In this document: positions 16,654 through 27,466 of the stretch, piece by piece
Numbering within the stretch: the first letter of the stretch is position 1
How the letters are laid out: every line of letters starts with the position of its first letter
Assembly: GCF_005484805.1 (NCBI RefSeq)
Contig: NZ_CP039432.1
Coordinates: 2,418,001-2,482,000, forward strand
Source of the DNA: Rhodococcus sp. SGAir0479
GTDB lineage: Bacteria; Actinomycetota; Actinomycetes; Mycobacteriales; Mycobacteriaceae
Length of the DNA stretch: 64,000 bases
Reading direction: 5' to 3'
The notes under the pieces: model-generated
What the model saw: only the letters and a program-made list of their open reading frames with translations
The model's database searches: none
What the model was told of the DNA's origin: nothing
Position numbers and translations under genes: made by a program

Positions 16654-17997
16654 TCAACCGGGGAGGCCCTCGGCATCCCGCTCCGGCGCCCGGACGGCGA
16701 GCAGGGCGGCCAGGCCGACCCCGAGCACGACCAGCAGTCCCACGATCCCGGCGCGGTCGGCGCCGAACCACCAGGCGAAGAACCCGAAGAGCGTCGGTGC
16801 CAGGAACGACACCGCCCGCCCGGTGGTGGCGTACAACCCGAACATCTGCCCCTCGCGCCCCGGCGGGGTGAGACGGGCGAGGAACGTGCGCGCCGAGGAC
16901 TGCGCCGGGCCGACGAACAGGCACAGCAACAGCCCGAAGACCCAGAACATCGCCGGACCGGACACCGCCAGCAGCACCACCCCGACGGCAAGCATGGCGG
17001 CCAGCGACGCCACGATCACCACCTTGGGGCCGATGCGGTCGTCGAAGCGGCCGGCCACGATCGCCCCCAGCGCGGCGACCACGTTCGCGGCGACACCGAA
17101 CAGCAGCACGCTGTCGGACGCGAGCCCGTACACGTTGACCGCCAGCACCGCACCGAACGTGAACACACCGGCCAACCCGTCCCGGAAGAGCGCGCTGGCG
17201 ATCAGGAAACCCACCGTGCGGCGGTCGACGGCCCACAGTTCGCGCACGTCCCGCCACAGCACCCGATAGGACTCGACGAACCCGGCGCGGGCGGCGCCGG
17301 GATCGGCCGCGGTGCGCGGCGCCTCGGGGACCATGAGCAGCACCGGCACCGCGAACACTGCCAGCCACACCGCGGCCAACAGCGCCACCAGCCGGATGTT
17401 GAGGCCTCCGTCGGTGGTGATGTCCAGGAACCCGCGGGTGGGGCCGTCGCCGGCGATGAAGCCGAGGTAGCACACGAGCAGCAGCACGATCCCACCGAAA
17501 TATCCCATTGCCCAACCGAACCCGGATACCCGGCCGATGTTCTCGGGCGTCGATACCTGCCGCATCATGGCGTTGTACGGCACTCCCGCGAGCTCGAAGA
17601 TTACCGACGCGAATCCCAGCAGGACCAGACCCAACCACAGGTAGTGGTAGTCGTCGACGACGAAGAACATCGCGGCCATCGCCGCTACCGTCGAGAACGT
17701 CAGGACGGCGAGGGAGCGCTTGCGGCGGCCCGTGGCGTCGAACCTCTGACCGCTGACGGGCGCGAGTACCGCGATGAAGAAGCCGGCGATGCCGAGGGAC
17801 CACCCGAGCCACGTGCTGGCCGATACCGTGCCCGGCAGATCGTCCCCCACCGCATCGGTGAGATAGACCGAGAAGACGAAGGTGAGCACGACGGCGTTGA
17901 AGGCGGCTCCGCCCCAGTCCCACAGCCCCCACGCCGCGACCTGACGGCGGGTCGACGCCCTCCCGATGCCCGCCTCGCCCACCAGTTCCGCACTCAT
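16654..17997 (-). CDS. MFS transporter of the UMF1/Atg22-like group
   Basis: 447 residues and about 12 hydrophobic segments. The start WGLWDWGGAAFNAVVLTFVF is the hallmark of the UMF1 subgroup of major facilitator proteins. Later parts include GQRFDATGRRKRSLAVLTF (the loop 2-3 motif) and ARTFLARLTPPGREGQMFGL in the second half. The subgroup has loose links to export of small molecules or amino acids; no substrate can be read from the sequence. In-frame starts further upstream have no coding character; ATG 17997 gives the normal cytosolic N-terminus. It is convergent with the thioesterase gene, 12 bases away. Confidence 0.8.
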   Translation of the reverse strand: MSAELVGEAGIGRASTRRQVAAWGLWDWGGAAFNAVVLTFVFSVYLTDAVGDDLPGTVSASTWLGWSLGIAGFFIAVLAPVSGQRFDATGRRKRSLAVLTFSTVAAMAAMFFVVDDYHYLWLGLVLLGFASVIFELAGVPYNAMMRQVSTPENIGRVSGFGWAMGYFGGIVLLLVCYLGFIAGDGPTRGFLDITTDGGLNIRLVALLAAVWLAVFAVPVLLMVPEAPRTAADPGAARAGFVESYRVLWRDVRELWAVDRRTVGFLIASALFRDGLAGVFTFGAVLAVNVYGLASDSVLLFGVAANVVAALGAIVAGRFDDRIGPKVVIVASLAAMLAVGVVLLAVSGPAMFWVFGLLLCLFVGPAQSSARTFLARLTPPGREGQMFGLYATTGRAVSFLAPTLFGFFAWWFGADRAGIVGLLVVLGVGLAALLAVRAPERDAEGLPG

Positions 17998-18565
17998 GAG
18001 GGTGAGCCTACGGAGTGGGGACGGGCCCGGCGGCCGCGCCGCGACCCGTGGCGCGCCGCTCCCGTCGCATATGCCCCCGGGTACCGGAATAACGAAAATC
18101 CGGCCGCGTATCAAATTTCTTCGAATAACTCGATTGCAAGGTCGGAATTCCGGTTCGACGATTCCTGCTGTTACACTGCGTCACAACCGATGGGAATGCG
18201 TCGACCATTCTGCGCACACACTGCGCGGGCACCCGACCGGGAACGCGTCGACCACAGTGCACGAATCGCGACCACCCGCGTTTCGTGCACACACGCGCGC
18301 CTGTCGTCGTAGGCAACTCCTGCGCCGACGAGCGCTGTGCGCCGTCACGGCCCCGTCGGTCCACGAGCCGCGTCGAGGGACATGACCCGCTCGGGCCGAA
18401 CAGCTTTCACCCCCTTCAGCGGCGCACGCCGCCGCACCGCGGGGCCTCGACTGCCGGCCGCCCGCCCGCAGCTGGCGGGGCTTCCACGGCGCCCCTCGAC
18501 GTCGCCTGCTCGCATCGAGATTTCGCGACCCGAAAAAACGCGAATAAATGTCAAGGAGGTAACGA
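17998..18565 (+). promoter_or_regulatory. 568-base intergenic region upstream of the symporter, with repeats and a hairpin
   Basis: There is no supported gene here. It holds a direct repeat, GGGAAYGCGTCGACCA, at 18192-18207 and 18239-18254. A long stem-loop follows: GTGCACGAA (18257-18265) pairs with TTCGTGCAC (18282-18290), and an inner CGCG/CGCG pair extends it. These lie about 280-370 bases before the symporter start. They may be a regulator site plus a leader hairpin, or a terminator. An AAGGAGG ribosome site is at the 3' end, before the symporter ATG. Confidence 0.45.
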
Positions 18566-20263
18566 ATGGACGCACCGGAACTCGTCCAATTCAGCGCCGT
18601 GGCGATTATTCTGCTGCTGCTCTTCTTCTACGGGGGAACGTTCCTCGTCTCACTCCGGATCGGCCGGAAGAACGAGAACGCCGACAACTTCATGACCGCC
18701 GGCAACCAGGTCGGCTTCGGCATCTCCGCCGCCAGCATGACGGCCACCTGGATCTGGGCGTCTTCGATGTACGCGTCGGCCACCTCGGGATACACCTACG
18801 GGATCTCCGGGCCCATCCACTACGGCCTGTGGGGCGCACTGATGATCCTGTTCATCTACCCGTTCGGCCGCCGGATCCGCGCCCTCGCCCCGCGAGCACA
18901 CACCCTGGCCGAGATCATGTACGCCCGGCACGGCCGATCCAGCCAGCTCATGCTGGCCGGCTCCAACGTCGTCGGCAGCCTCATCAGTCTGATGTCGAAC
19001 TTCATCGCGGGCGGCGTCCTCATCTCGTTGCTGTCGCCGCTCAACTTCATCCAGGGCGTGCTCGTCATCGCCGGCGGCGTGCTGCTGTACACGTTGTGGT
19101 CGGGCTTCCGGGCGTCGGTGCTCACCGATGTGATCCAGCTGCTGGGCATGCTCGGCGCCGTGGTCGTCCTCATCCCGATCGTCTTCTTCGCCGCGGGCTT
19201 TCCCGCCGCCTTCGAGACCGGGGCCGCGAATCTGACTCCGGCGCAGGGCAACTTCTTCTCGAGCGAGGCGTTCTTCAACCAGGGTGCGCCCTACATCGCT
19301 GCCGTGCTGGCGTACGCGATCGGCAACCAGACCATCGCGCAGCGCCTGTTCGCGGTCCGCGAGGACCTCATCAAACCGACGTTCGTCACCGCGGCCGTCG
19401 GCTACGGCGCCACCGTCATCGGCATCGGCATGTTCGGCGTCCTCGCGCTCTATCTGGGTCTCGATCCGCTGGACGGGGACGTCAACAACCTCATCCCGCA
19501 GATCGCCGGCACCTATCTACCCGCGGTTCTGGTCGCGCTGTTCTTCCTGTTGGTGCTCGGCGCGCTGTCGTCGACCGCCGACTCCGATCTGGCGGCGCTG
19601 TCGTCCATCGTGATGACGGACGGGTACGGCCACACGGTCGCCGGTCGCGAGGGTGCCGATCCGCGCCGGATGTTGCTGGTGGGCCGGGCGACGATGGTCG
19701 TCGCGACCGCACTGGCGGTTGCGTTCGCGAGCATGCGCCTCAACATCCTCGACCTGTTGGTGTTCGTGGGTGCGCTGTGGGGCGCACTCGTCTTCCCGGT
19801 GATCGCCAGCTTCTACTGGAACAAGGTCTCCAACAAGGCCTTCACGGTGGCGACCATCGCGGCCGTCGCAGCGTTCCTACCGGTGCGATTCGGCTGGCTG
19901 CCGACGGACGGAGCGAGCGGATTCGTCATCGACGTCACCGCGGTCGTCGGCGTCGGCGTCGTCCTGGGGTTGATGGCGTTCGGCTTCTTCGGGCTGCGGG
20001 TGGCGAGGATCGTGGGCGTGGTCGCCATCGCGATCACCGCGCCTTTCGGCATCGGGTTCCTCCACGACTACGCCACCCTCAGCGGCTCCCTCGTGGCATA
20101 CGCGGTGAGCACGGTCGTGTGCTTCGCGATGTCGGTGCGCAACACCGAGTCGTTCGACTTCGCGACGATCGAGGACCGGGTCGGTGACTTCGATCGACAG
20201 GCCCACGTCGACGACCTGGACGACGACCGCCCCGCACGCGGGGCGGCGCCCGCGCGTCCCTGA
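18566..20263 (+). CDS. Sodium/solute symporter (SSS family)
   Basis: 565 residues with about 13 hydrophobic segments. It belongs to the SSS (SLC5-like) family: DNFMTAGNQVGFGISAAS near residue 40, ATWIWASSMYASATSGYTYG, AHTLAEIMYARHG and the LGALSSTADSDLAALSSI stretch that carries Na+-site serines. The C-terminus (about 520-565) is a charged cytosolic tail. It imports an organic solute with sodium; the variant with WIWASSMYASAT resembles carboxylate or urea-type members but the substrate is not assignable. Start ATG follows AAGGAGG. Downstream by 37 bases is a 43-residue membrane peptide gene, likely the partner subunit. Confidence 0.85.
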   Translation: MDAPELVQFSAVAIILLLLFFYGGTFLVSLRIGRKNENADNFMTAGNQVGFGISAASMTATWIWASSMYASATSGYTYGISGPIHYGLWGALMILFIYPFGRRIRALAPRAHTLAEIMYARHGRSSQLMLAGSNVVGSLISLMSNFIAGGVLISLLSPLNFIQGVLVIAGGVLLYTLWSGFRASVLTDVIQLLGMLGAVVVLIPIVFFAAGFPAAFETGAANLTPAQGNFFSSEAFFNQGAPYIAAVLAYAIGNQTIAQRLFAVREDLIKPTFVTAAVGYGATVIGIGMFGVLALYLGLDPLDGDVNNLIPQIAGTYLPAVLVALFFLLVLGALSSTADSDLAALSSIVMTDGYGHTVAGREGADPRRMLLVGRATMVVATALAVAFASMRLNILDLLVFVGALWGALVFPVIASFYWNKVSNKAFTVATIAAVAAFLPVRFGWLPTDGASGFVIDVTAVVGVGVVLGLMAFGFFGLRVARIVGVVAIAITAPFGIGFLHDYATLSGSLVAYAVSTVVCFAMSVRNTESFDFATIEDRVGDFDRQAHVDDLDDDRPARGAAPARP

Positions 20264-20300
20264 CCGTCCCACTCGACCCGACCCCAGGAGGCTCTTTCTC

Positions 20301-20432
20301 GTGAACACCGTGCTTCTGACCGCCTACGTCCTGATCTGGCCGGTTCTCGTGGCAGCGACGCTCTTCGTGATCACCCGCGGCGCGGTCCGCGAGTGGAGCA
20401 CCGCACGCAAGAACGGCGACAACCTCGTCTGA
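20301..20432 (+). CDS. Tiny membrane protein, putative transporter small subunit
   Basis: 43 residues from GTG, with a CCAGGAG site upstream. It reads VNTVLLTAYVLIWPVLVAAT, then LFVITRGAVREW and a charged tail. One strong transmembrane helix (about residues 4-25) is followed by a positive, amphipathic C-terminus. Short proteins of this shape occur directly after SSS symporters in actinobacteria and are usually annotated as transporter small subunits; their action is not known to me. A terminator follows 15 bases after the stop, so symporter and peptide form a two-gene operon. Confidence 0.75.
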   Translation: MNTVLLTAYVLIWPVLVAATLFVITRGAVREWSTARKNGDNLV

Positions 20433-20446
20433 CCGATTCCCGCCGC

Positions 20447-20479
20447 ACGGGTGCCCTGTCGACACGGCAGGGCACCCGT
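20447..20479 (+). terminator. Terminator of the symporter operon
   Basis: Perfect 12-bp stem ACGGGTGCCCTG / CAGGGCACCCGT with a 9-base loop, followed by TCTGTTTAT. Confidence 0.85.
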
Positions 20480-20495
20480 TCTGTTTATACGACGG

Positions 20496-20519
20496 GTTGC
20501 ATATTCACTTCGTTGCATA
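20496..20519 (+). promoter_or_regulatory. Direct repeat in front of the padR gene
   Basis: GTTGCATA occurs at 20496-20503 and 20512-20519, spaced 16 bases start to start, just before the PadR GTG at 20532. It may be the regulator's own site or promoter-proximal elements; the role is inferred. Confidence 0.35.
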
Positions 20520-20531
20520 GAAACTGACTGG

Positions 20532-23136
<2,605 letters not shown>

Positions 23137-23181
23137 GCACGTGACCACCGCGTTCGCCGTGACCCGCTACCCTTCACTGTC

Positions 23182-23985
23182 GTGAGCCTGCCGAATCCCA
23201 CCCCTGACGCCCGCGCCGTCGTGACCGGCGCCTCCTCCGGCATCGGCGAGGCCCTCGCCGCAGAACTGGCGGCGCGCGGCCACTCGCTCCTCCTCGTCGC
23301 CCGCCGCGGCGACGTCATGGAAAAGCTCGCCGCCCGCCTGCGGGAGCAGCACGGCGTGGAGGTGGAGGTCCGCGCCGTCGACCTCTCCGACCGCGACGGC
23401 CGCGCCCCACTGGTGGCCGAACTCGCCGAGCGCGAGATCTCGATCCTGTGCAACAACGCGGGCATCGCGACCTTCGGCCCCGTCGTCGACCTCGATCCCG
23501 CCTACGAACGCGACCAGGTCGAACTCAACGCGGTGGCCGTGCACGACCTCACGCTCGCGGTGCTGCCCGGAATGGTCGCCCGCAAGTCGGGTGCGATCCT
23601 CATGGTCGGTTCGGCCGCCGGCAACATGCCGATTCCCAACAACGCCACCTACGCCGCGACCAAGGCGTTCGTGAACACCTTCTCGGAGTCCCTGCGCGGT
23701 GAGCTGAAGGGTAGCGGCGTCAACGTCACGCTGCTGGCACCCGGTCCCGTCCGCACCGAGACTCCGGACCCCGCCGAGGCGTCCATCGTCGACAAGTTGG
23801 TTCCGGACTTCCTGTGGATCTCGAGCGAGTACGTCGCGAAGGTCTCGCTCGACGCGCTCGCGCAGAACAAGATGCGGATCGTGCCGGGAATCCTGAGCAA
23901 GGGCATGTCGGCGGCCGGGCAGTACAGTCCGCGCGCCGTCATGGCTCCCATCGTCGGCACGTTCTACAAGAAGCTGGGCGGCTGA
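23182..23985 (+). CDS. cmrA: Short-chain reductase of mycolic acid synthesis (CmrA, Rv2509-like)
   Basis: 267 residues of the classical SDR fold. The coenzyme motif is TGASSGIG, followed by NNAG, active-site YAATK and ESLRGELKGSGVNVTLLAPG. The C-terminus (VPDFLWISSEYVAKVSLDAL; APIVGTFYKKLGG) closely matches M. tuberculosis Rv2509 as remembered. Rv2509 reduces the 3-oxo intermediate made by Pks13 to mature mycolate. Next on the strand come an alcohol dehydrogenase and orn; in M. tuberculosis orn (Rv2511) also follows Rv2509 closely. That synteny raises confidence. Start GTG at 23182. Confidence 0.85.
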   Translation: MSLPNPTPDARAVVTGASSGIGEALAAELAARGHSLLLVARRGDVMEKLAARLREQHGVEVEVRAVDLSDRDGRAPLVAELAEREISILCNNAGIATFGPVVDLDPAYERDQVELNAVAVHDLTLAVLPGMVARKSGAILMVGSAAGNMPIPNNATYAATKAFVNTFSESLRGELKGSGVNVTLLAPGPVRTETPDPAEASIVDKLVPDFLWISSEYVAKVSLDALAQNKMRIVPGILSKGMSAAGQYSPRAVMAPIVGTFYKKLGG

Positions 23986-24318
23986 GACCGCCCCGGCGTC
24001 GACCGGCCGTCCGGGCCGCCGTCCGACCTCTTTCCCTCCCTTCGTGCGGCCATGGCGCCGCGCCTCGACCCGGCACGTGGCCGTGTACGGGGCACGGGGG
24101 CGTACCCCACAGCCTGGCCTCGACGTACGACGCCGCGGGCCGGCGACCCGTGGCGGGAGTGCGGAACGGCAAGCCCCGCACACTGGTTCGACGGGAGACC
24201 GTCGCCCACCTCATGGCGCGCGAGATCCGTACCGGTGAGTGAGACCGGCCACACCGGAACAGACCACCCGGACGGATAGTGATGCACACCACATCATCTT
24301 GCGATCAGGAGGACCTCC
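23986..24318. other. Intergenic region, no supported gene
   Basis: 333 bases between cmrA and the alcohol dehydrogenase. Short open frames exist on both strands but none has a ribosome site plus recognisable protein. An AGGAGG ribosome site for the dehydrogenase ends the stretch. Confidence 0.5.
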
Positions 24319-25437
24319 GTGAAGACCCGCGCCGCCGTCATCACCGAAGCACCCGGCACGTACAAAGTCGTCGACCTCGAACTCGAGGGGCCCCGCCAGA
24401 ACGAGATCACGGTCAAGATGGTGGCCTCCGGCCTGTGCCATTCCGACGACCACATCGCCAAGGGTGACCACGGCGTGGGCCGCTATCCGATCTGCGGGGG
24501 CCACGAGGGCGCCGGCGTCGTCGTCGAGGTGGGTCCGCACACCCTCGGCTGGGAGGTGGGCGATCACGTCGTCTTCTCCTTCCTCGCCGGCTGTGGCCGG
24601 TGCCGCTGGTGCGCCAAGGGACTGCAGAACCTGTGTGACCGCGGCGCCGCGATCATGACCGGTGGGCGGCCCGACGATCCGAACAGCTACCGCCTGACGC
24701 TCGACGGCGCCCCCGTCGCCCAGACGTGCGGGTTGGGCACGTTCAGCGAATACACCACGGTCAGCATCGATTCCGCGGTCAAGGTCGACAAGAACCTGCC
24801 CCTCGAGTCGCTGTGCCTGCTGGGATGCGGCGTCGGCACCGGGTGGGGCGCGGCCGTCAACTCGGCGCAGGTGTACCCGGGCCACACGGTGATCGTCATG
24901 GGCGTCGGCGGCATCGGCATCAATGCCGTGCAGGGTGCGGCACACGCGGGGGCGTCGCACCTCATCGCGGTCGACCCCGTCCAGTTCAAGCGCGAGGCCG
25001 CCCTCGAGTTCGGCGCCACGCACGCCGTCGCCACCATGGAGGAGGCCACCGAGATCGCGCGGTCGTTCACCAACGGACAGGGCGCGGACGCCGCGATCGT
25101 CACGGTCGGTGTCACCACGGGCGAGCACGTCGCGCAGGCGTTCTCGTCGATCCGCAAGGCCGGCACGTGTGTGGTGACCGGACTCGGCAAGATGGAGGAC
25201 GTCGGGCTGCCGATCAGCCTCCTCGAGCTCACGCTCTACCAGAAGCGTATCCAGGGTTCGCTGTTCGGCGCGTCCGCGCCGAGCGCCGACATCCCGTGGA
25301 TGATCGAGCTCTACAAGGCCGGCAAGCTCGAACTCGACAAGCTGGTCACCACCACCTACAAGCTCGACGACATCGCGCAGGGCTTCGTCGACATGCACGA
25401 GGGCAAGAACCTGCGCGGCGTCGTGCTGTTCGACTGA
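24319..25437 (+). CDS. NDMA-dependent alcohol dehydrogenase (zinc-type MDR)
   Basis: 372 residues. Catalytic zinc ligands are Cys40 in SGLCHSDDH and the GHE motif at 61-63. Structural zinc cysteines are in CGRCRWCAKGLQNLC (92-106). The coenzyme fold shows VIVMGVGGIGINAVQGA and a following VDPVQFKREAA. The insertion GAAIMTGGRPDDPNSYRLTL and the C-terminal LYKAGKLELDKLVTTTYKLD are typical of the actinobacterial NDMA-type group, in which NAD(H) stays tightly bound and an external carrier, often mycofactocin, reoxidises it. No mycofactocin genes are seen in this window. Start ATG after AGGAGG; terminator 18 bases after the stop. Confidence 0.85.
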   Translation: MKTRAAVITEAPGTYKVVDLELEGPRQNEITVKMVASGLCHSDDHIAKGDHGVGRYPICGGHEGAGVVVEVGPHTLGWEVGDHVVFSFLAGCGRCRWCAKGLQNLCDRGAAIMTGGRPDDPNSYRLTLDGAPVAQTCGLGTFSEYTTVSIDSAVKVDKNLPLESLCLLGCGVGTGWGAAVNSAQVYPGHTVIVMGVGGIGINAVQGAAHAGASHLIAVDPVQFKREAALEFGATHAVATMEEATEIARSFTNGQGADAAIVTVGVTTGEHVAQAFSSIRKAGTCVVTGLGKMEDVGLPISLLELTLYQKRIQGSLFGASAPSADIPWMIELYKAGKLELDKLVTTTYKLDDIAQGFVDMHEGKNLRGVVLFD

Positions 25438-25454
25438 CCCGCACGGGTACCCGA

Positions 25455-25494
25455 ATGCCTCGGTACCGGGTCACCCGGCCCGGCACCGAGGCAT
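25455..25494 (+). terminator. Terminator after the alcohol dehydrogenase
   Basis: ATGCCTCGGT (25455-25464) pairs with ACCGAGGCAT (25485-25494); an inner CCGGG/CCCGG continues the stem after one mismatch. Confidence 0.75.
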
Positions 25495-25602
25495 CTCGGC
25501 CTCCGGATCACCCCTCCCGCATCGCTCCGGCCGGACACCGGCACGGGGGAAAGTTGTCGACCGTGGGCTTCCCGCCGACCGCGCCTGACTACTGTGTCTG
25601 TC

Positions 25603-26202
25603 GTGCAGGACAAATTGGTATGGATCGATTGTGAAATGACGGGCCTACGGCTCGGCTCGGACAAGCTCATCGAGATCGCCGCACTGGTGACCGACAGCGA
25701 ACTGAACATCCTCGGCGACGGCGTGGACATCGTGATCCACGCCGACGACGACGCGTTGGCCGCGATGCCCGACGTCGTCCGGGAGATGCATGCGCGTTCC
25801 GGGCTGACGGAGGAGGTGCGGGCGTCCACCGTGACCGTTGCCGAGGCCGAGGAGATGGTGCTCGCCTACATCCGCGAGCACGTGCCCGTCGCCGGCACCG
25901 TGCCGCTCGCCGGCAACTCGATCGCGACCGACCGCGGGTTCATCGCCAGGGACATGCCCGCCCTGGACATGCACCTGCACTATCGGATGATCGACGTGAG
26001 CTCGATCAAGGAGCTGTGCCGACGCTGGTACCCGCGCATCTACTTCGGCCAGCCCGAGAAGGGGCTGTCGCACCGCGCTCTCGCGGACATCAAGGAGTCC
26101 ATCCGCGAACTGCAGTACTACCGCCGCACCGCCTTCGTCGCCGATCCCGGCCCGTCGTCGGCCGAGATCGCGGCCGTCGCGAAGGAGTTGGGGCCCGCCT
26201 GA
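25603..26202 (+). CDS. orn: Oligoribonuclease
   Basis: 199 residues from GTG. A 3'-5' exoribonuclease that finishes RNA decay by degrading 2- to 5-nucleotide fragments, including pGpG. The DEDDh acidic residues are present: WIDCEMTGL (D, E), [10 protein letters not shown] (D) and [12 protein letters not shown] (H, D). The segment [17 protein letters not shown] is almost invariant in the family. An in-frame GTG nine bases earlier is possible; the chosen start aligns with known N-termini ([12 protein letters not shown]). It sits in front of tRNA-His, as in mycobacteria. Confidence 0.95.
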   Translation: MQDKLVWIDCEMTGLRLGSDKLIEIAALVTDSELNILGDGVDIVIHADDDALAAMPDVVREMHARSGLTEEVRASTVTVAEAEEMVLAYIREHVPVAGTVPLAGNSIATDRGFIARDMPALDMHLHYRMIDVSSIKELCRRWYPRIYFGQPEKGLSHRALADIKESIRELQYYRRTAFVADPGPSSAEIAAVAKELGPA

Positions 26203-26285
26203 CCAGGCGATTGGCACTTTGGCCGATCTTCAGGCTAGTATTTGTCTCGCTGCAGCAAACCGGTTCCGCCGGAAGCGGCAGTGAT

Positions 26286-26359
26286 GGTGACTGTAGTTCA
26301 GTTGGTAGAGCACCAGGTTGTGATCCTGGCTGTCGCGGGTTCGAGTCCCGTCAGTCACC
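26286..26359 (+). tRNA. tRNA-His (anticodon GTG)
   Basis: The acceptor GTGACTG / CAGTCAC has the extra 5' G (26286) opposite C at 26359, the identity feature of tRNA-His. The anticodon loop TTGTGAT gives GTG. The 3' CCA is not encoded. Confidence 0.95.
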
Positions 26360-26363
26360 CCGA

Positions 26364-26399
26364 GGAAACGCCCTCCGGCATCGCCGGGGGGCGTTTTCC
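26364..26399 (+). terminator. Terminator after tRNA-His
   Basis: GGAAACGCC pairs with GGCGTTTTCC, and CCGGC/GCCGG continues the stem. It directly follows the tRNA. Confidence 0.75.
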
Positions 26400-26500
26400 G
26401 TTGTATCCGCAGCCTGCTGGGCGGCCCCGTGGACCCCGGTCCGATGCCCGCCGTCCGAGCGATCCCGGAGCCGGCCCGCACGCCTCATACCCCACCCTTG

Positions 26501-26563
26501 CGCGTTCTGCGCACTTGCCGCACACCCGCGTCCCGCCGGAGCGCGACAAGTGCGCAAAACGCG
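26501..26563. repeat. Long inverted repeat with 17-bp arms
   Basis: CGCGTTCTGCGCACTTG (26501-26517) pairs with CAAGTGCGCAAAACGCG (26547-26563) at 16 of 17 positions, with a 29-base centre. It stands alone between the tRNA-His terminator and the small-peptide genes. It may be a dispersed repetitive element, a transcription boundary or a regulatory hairpin. The rest of the 26400-26771 gap holds the presumed promoter of the peptide genes and no other gene. Confidence 0.6.
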
Positions 26564-26771
26564 AGGTAGCACGGGCGGTGAAGCAGATCACTTTTCAGAT
26601 ACTCGCCTTAACACATAAATCGCCCTGACCAGGAGAAAACTCACAAGTCCCACTCAGTGAGACCTGGAATTAACCGTTTGTTCACGCCTATCTACTGTGA
26701 CGCACAGCATCTTCGATGCCTGACAGTGACTTATGCCACTGCTACTACGCCCTCAATGACAGGAGTTCGAC

Positions 26772-26888
26772 ATGGGTTCTGCAGACCTCGACGCCAAGAC
26801 CATTGGTGACTTCGTGAAGCTCGGCGGCGGTCTTCTCGGTGGAATCGGCGCAATCCTGACCGTGATCTCGCTGCTCGGTATCGCCTGA
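26772..26888 (+). CDS. Tiny hydrophobic glycine-rich peptide A
   Basis: 38 residues, with AGGAG placed seven bases before ATG. It begins MGSADLDAKTIGDFVKLGGG and continues with LLGGIGAILTVISLLGIA. A short acidic/polar head precedes a glycine-rich amphipathic to hydrophobic helix; there is no cleavable signal. Peptide B, 50 bases downstream, shares MGS at the start and a GLLGG(I/L) core. Short signal-less hydrophobic peptides encoded in pairs form cell-wall channels in corynebacteria (PorA/PorH), so a channel or envelope role is one hypothesis. A toxin-like or bacteriocin-like peptide is another. I recognise no family. Confidence 0.65.
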   Translation: MGSADLDAKTIGDFVKLGGGLLGGIGAILTVISLLGIA

Positions 26889-26938
26889 TTCAGGCACACC
26901 ACCACTCCCACCTGAATCGGTAGAAAAGGGGACACAAC

Positions 26939-27064
26939 ATGGGCTCCATCGGTAATCCCGCAGCTCTCGGCCCGCTCGCGGCGTGGGCCGGCGTAGGCGC
27001 AGGCCTCCTGGGCGGCCTCGCCGCCGTAATCGGTCTGGCATTCGCGCTGCAGCCCAGGCCCTGA
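26939..27064 (+). CDS. Tiny hydrophobic glycine-rich peptide B
   Basis: 41 residues: MGSIGNPAALGPLAAWAGVG, then AGLLGGLAAVIGLAFALQPR and Pro. It is almost fully apolar after residue 7 and long enough to cross a membrane once. AAAAGGGG lies upstream of the ATG. It shares the opening MGS and the GLLGG core with peptide A and is followed after 14 bases by a perfect 20-bp stem terminator. The two genes therefore form a dedicated short transcription unit. No family recognised. Confidence 0.6.
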   Translation: MGSIGNPAALGPLAAWAGVGAGLLGGLAAVIGLAFALQPRP

Positions 27065-27078
27065 CACATCTGAGGCTT

Positions 27079-27122
27079 CGCAGAAGCGGTCGGTACCCGT
27101 AGGGGTACCGACCGCTTCTGCG
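27079..27122 (+). terminator. Very strong terminator of the small-peptide unit
   Basis: A perfect 20-bp stem from CGCAGAAGCGGTCGGTACCC to its complement, with a 4-base GTAG loop. Confidence 0.9.
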
Positions 27123-27185
27123 TATGACCGCTGCACCAGCGGCGGCACGAAAATGTCCCCCGCACAGGGGGCCTCTATCGTCTCC

Positions 27186-27413
27186 TCAGTCGAACAACGT
27201 GGGCGCGTCGCCGCCCTCGGAGTCGCCGACCGACTCCGCCGCAGGCGTCCCGGGCTCCGCCTTGCGGACCACGGTCAGCGTCGTCGTGCGGCGCGACAGC
27301 CGATGCCCGTCCGCATGCTCGAGCAGTGCCATGCCGTGCCGCACCTCGAGGACGGTCCACGGGCCCGCGTGCCCCGCAGCCTGAACGAGATCCCCGGCTC
27401 CCACCTTTTCCAC
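27186..27413 (-). CDS. Small hypothetical protein
   Basis: 75 residues from GTG: MEKVGAGDLVQAAGHAGPWT, then VLEVRHGMALLEHADGHRLS and RRTTTLTVVRKAE, with an acidic tail. The pattern of short beta strands (WTVLEV, MALLEH, TLTVVRK) suggests a small barrel such as an SH3- or KOW-like fold, but no family is recognised. It lies between ldt and the peptide unit on the minus strand, 53 bases after the ldt stop, and could be in the ldt transcript. Confidence 0.5.
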   Translation of the reverse strand: MEKVGAGDLVQAAGHAGPWTVLEVRHGMALLEHADGHRLSRRTTTLTVVRKAEPGTPAAESVGDSEGGDAPTLFD

Positions 27414-27466
27414 GCTCAGCTCTCCCGTTCTCCAGACGATTCGGTCATTTCCAGGGTAATCGGCGA

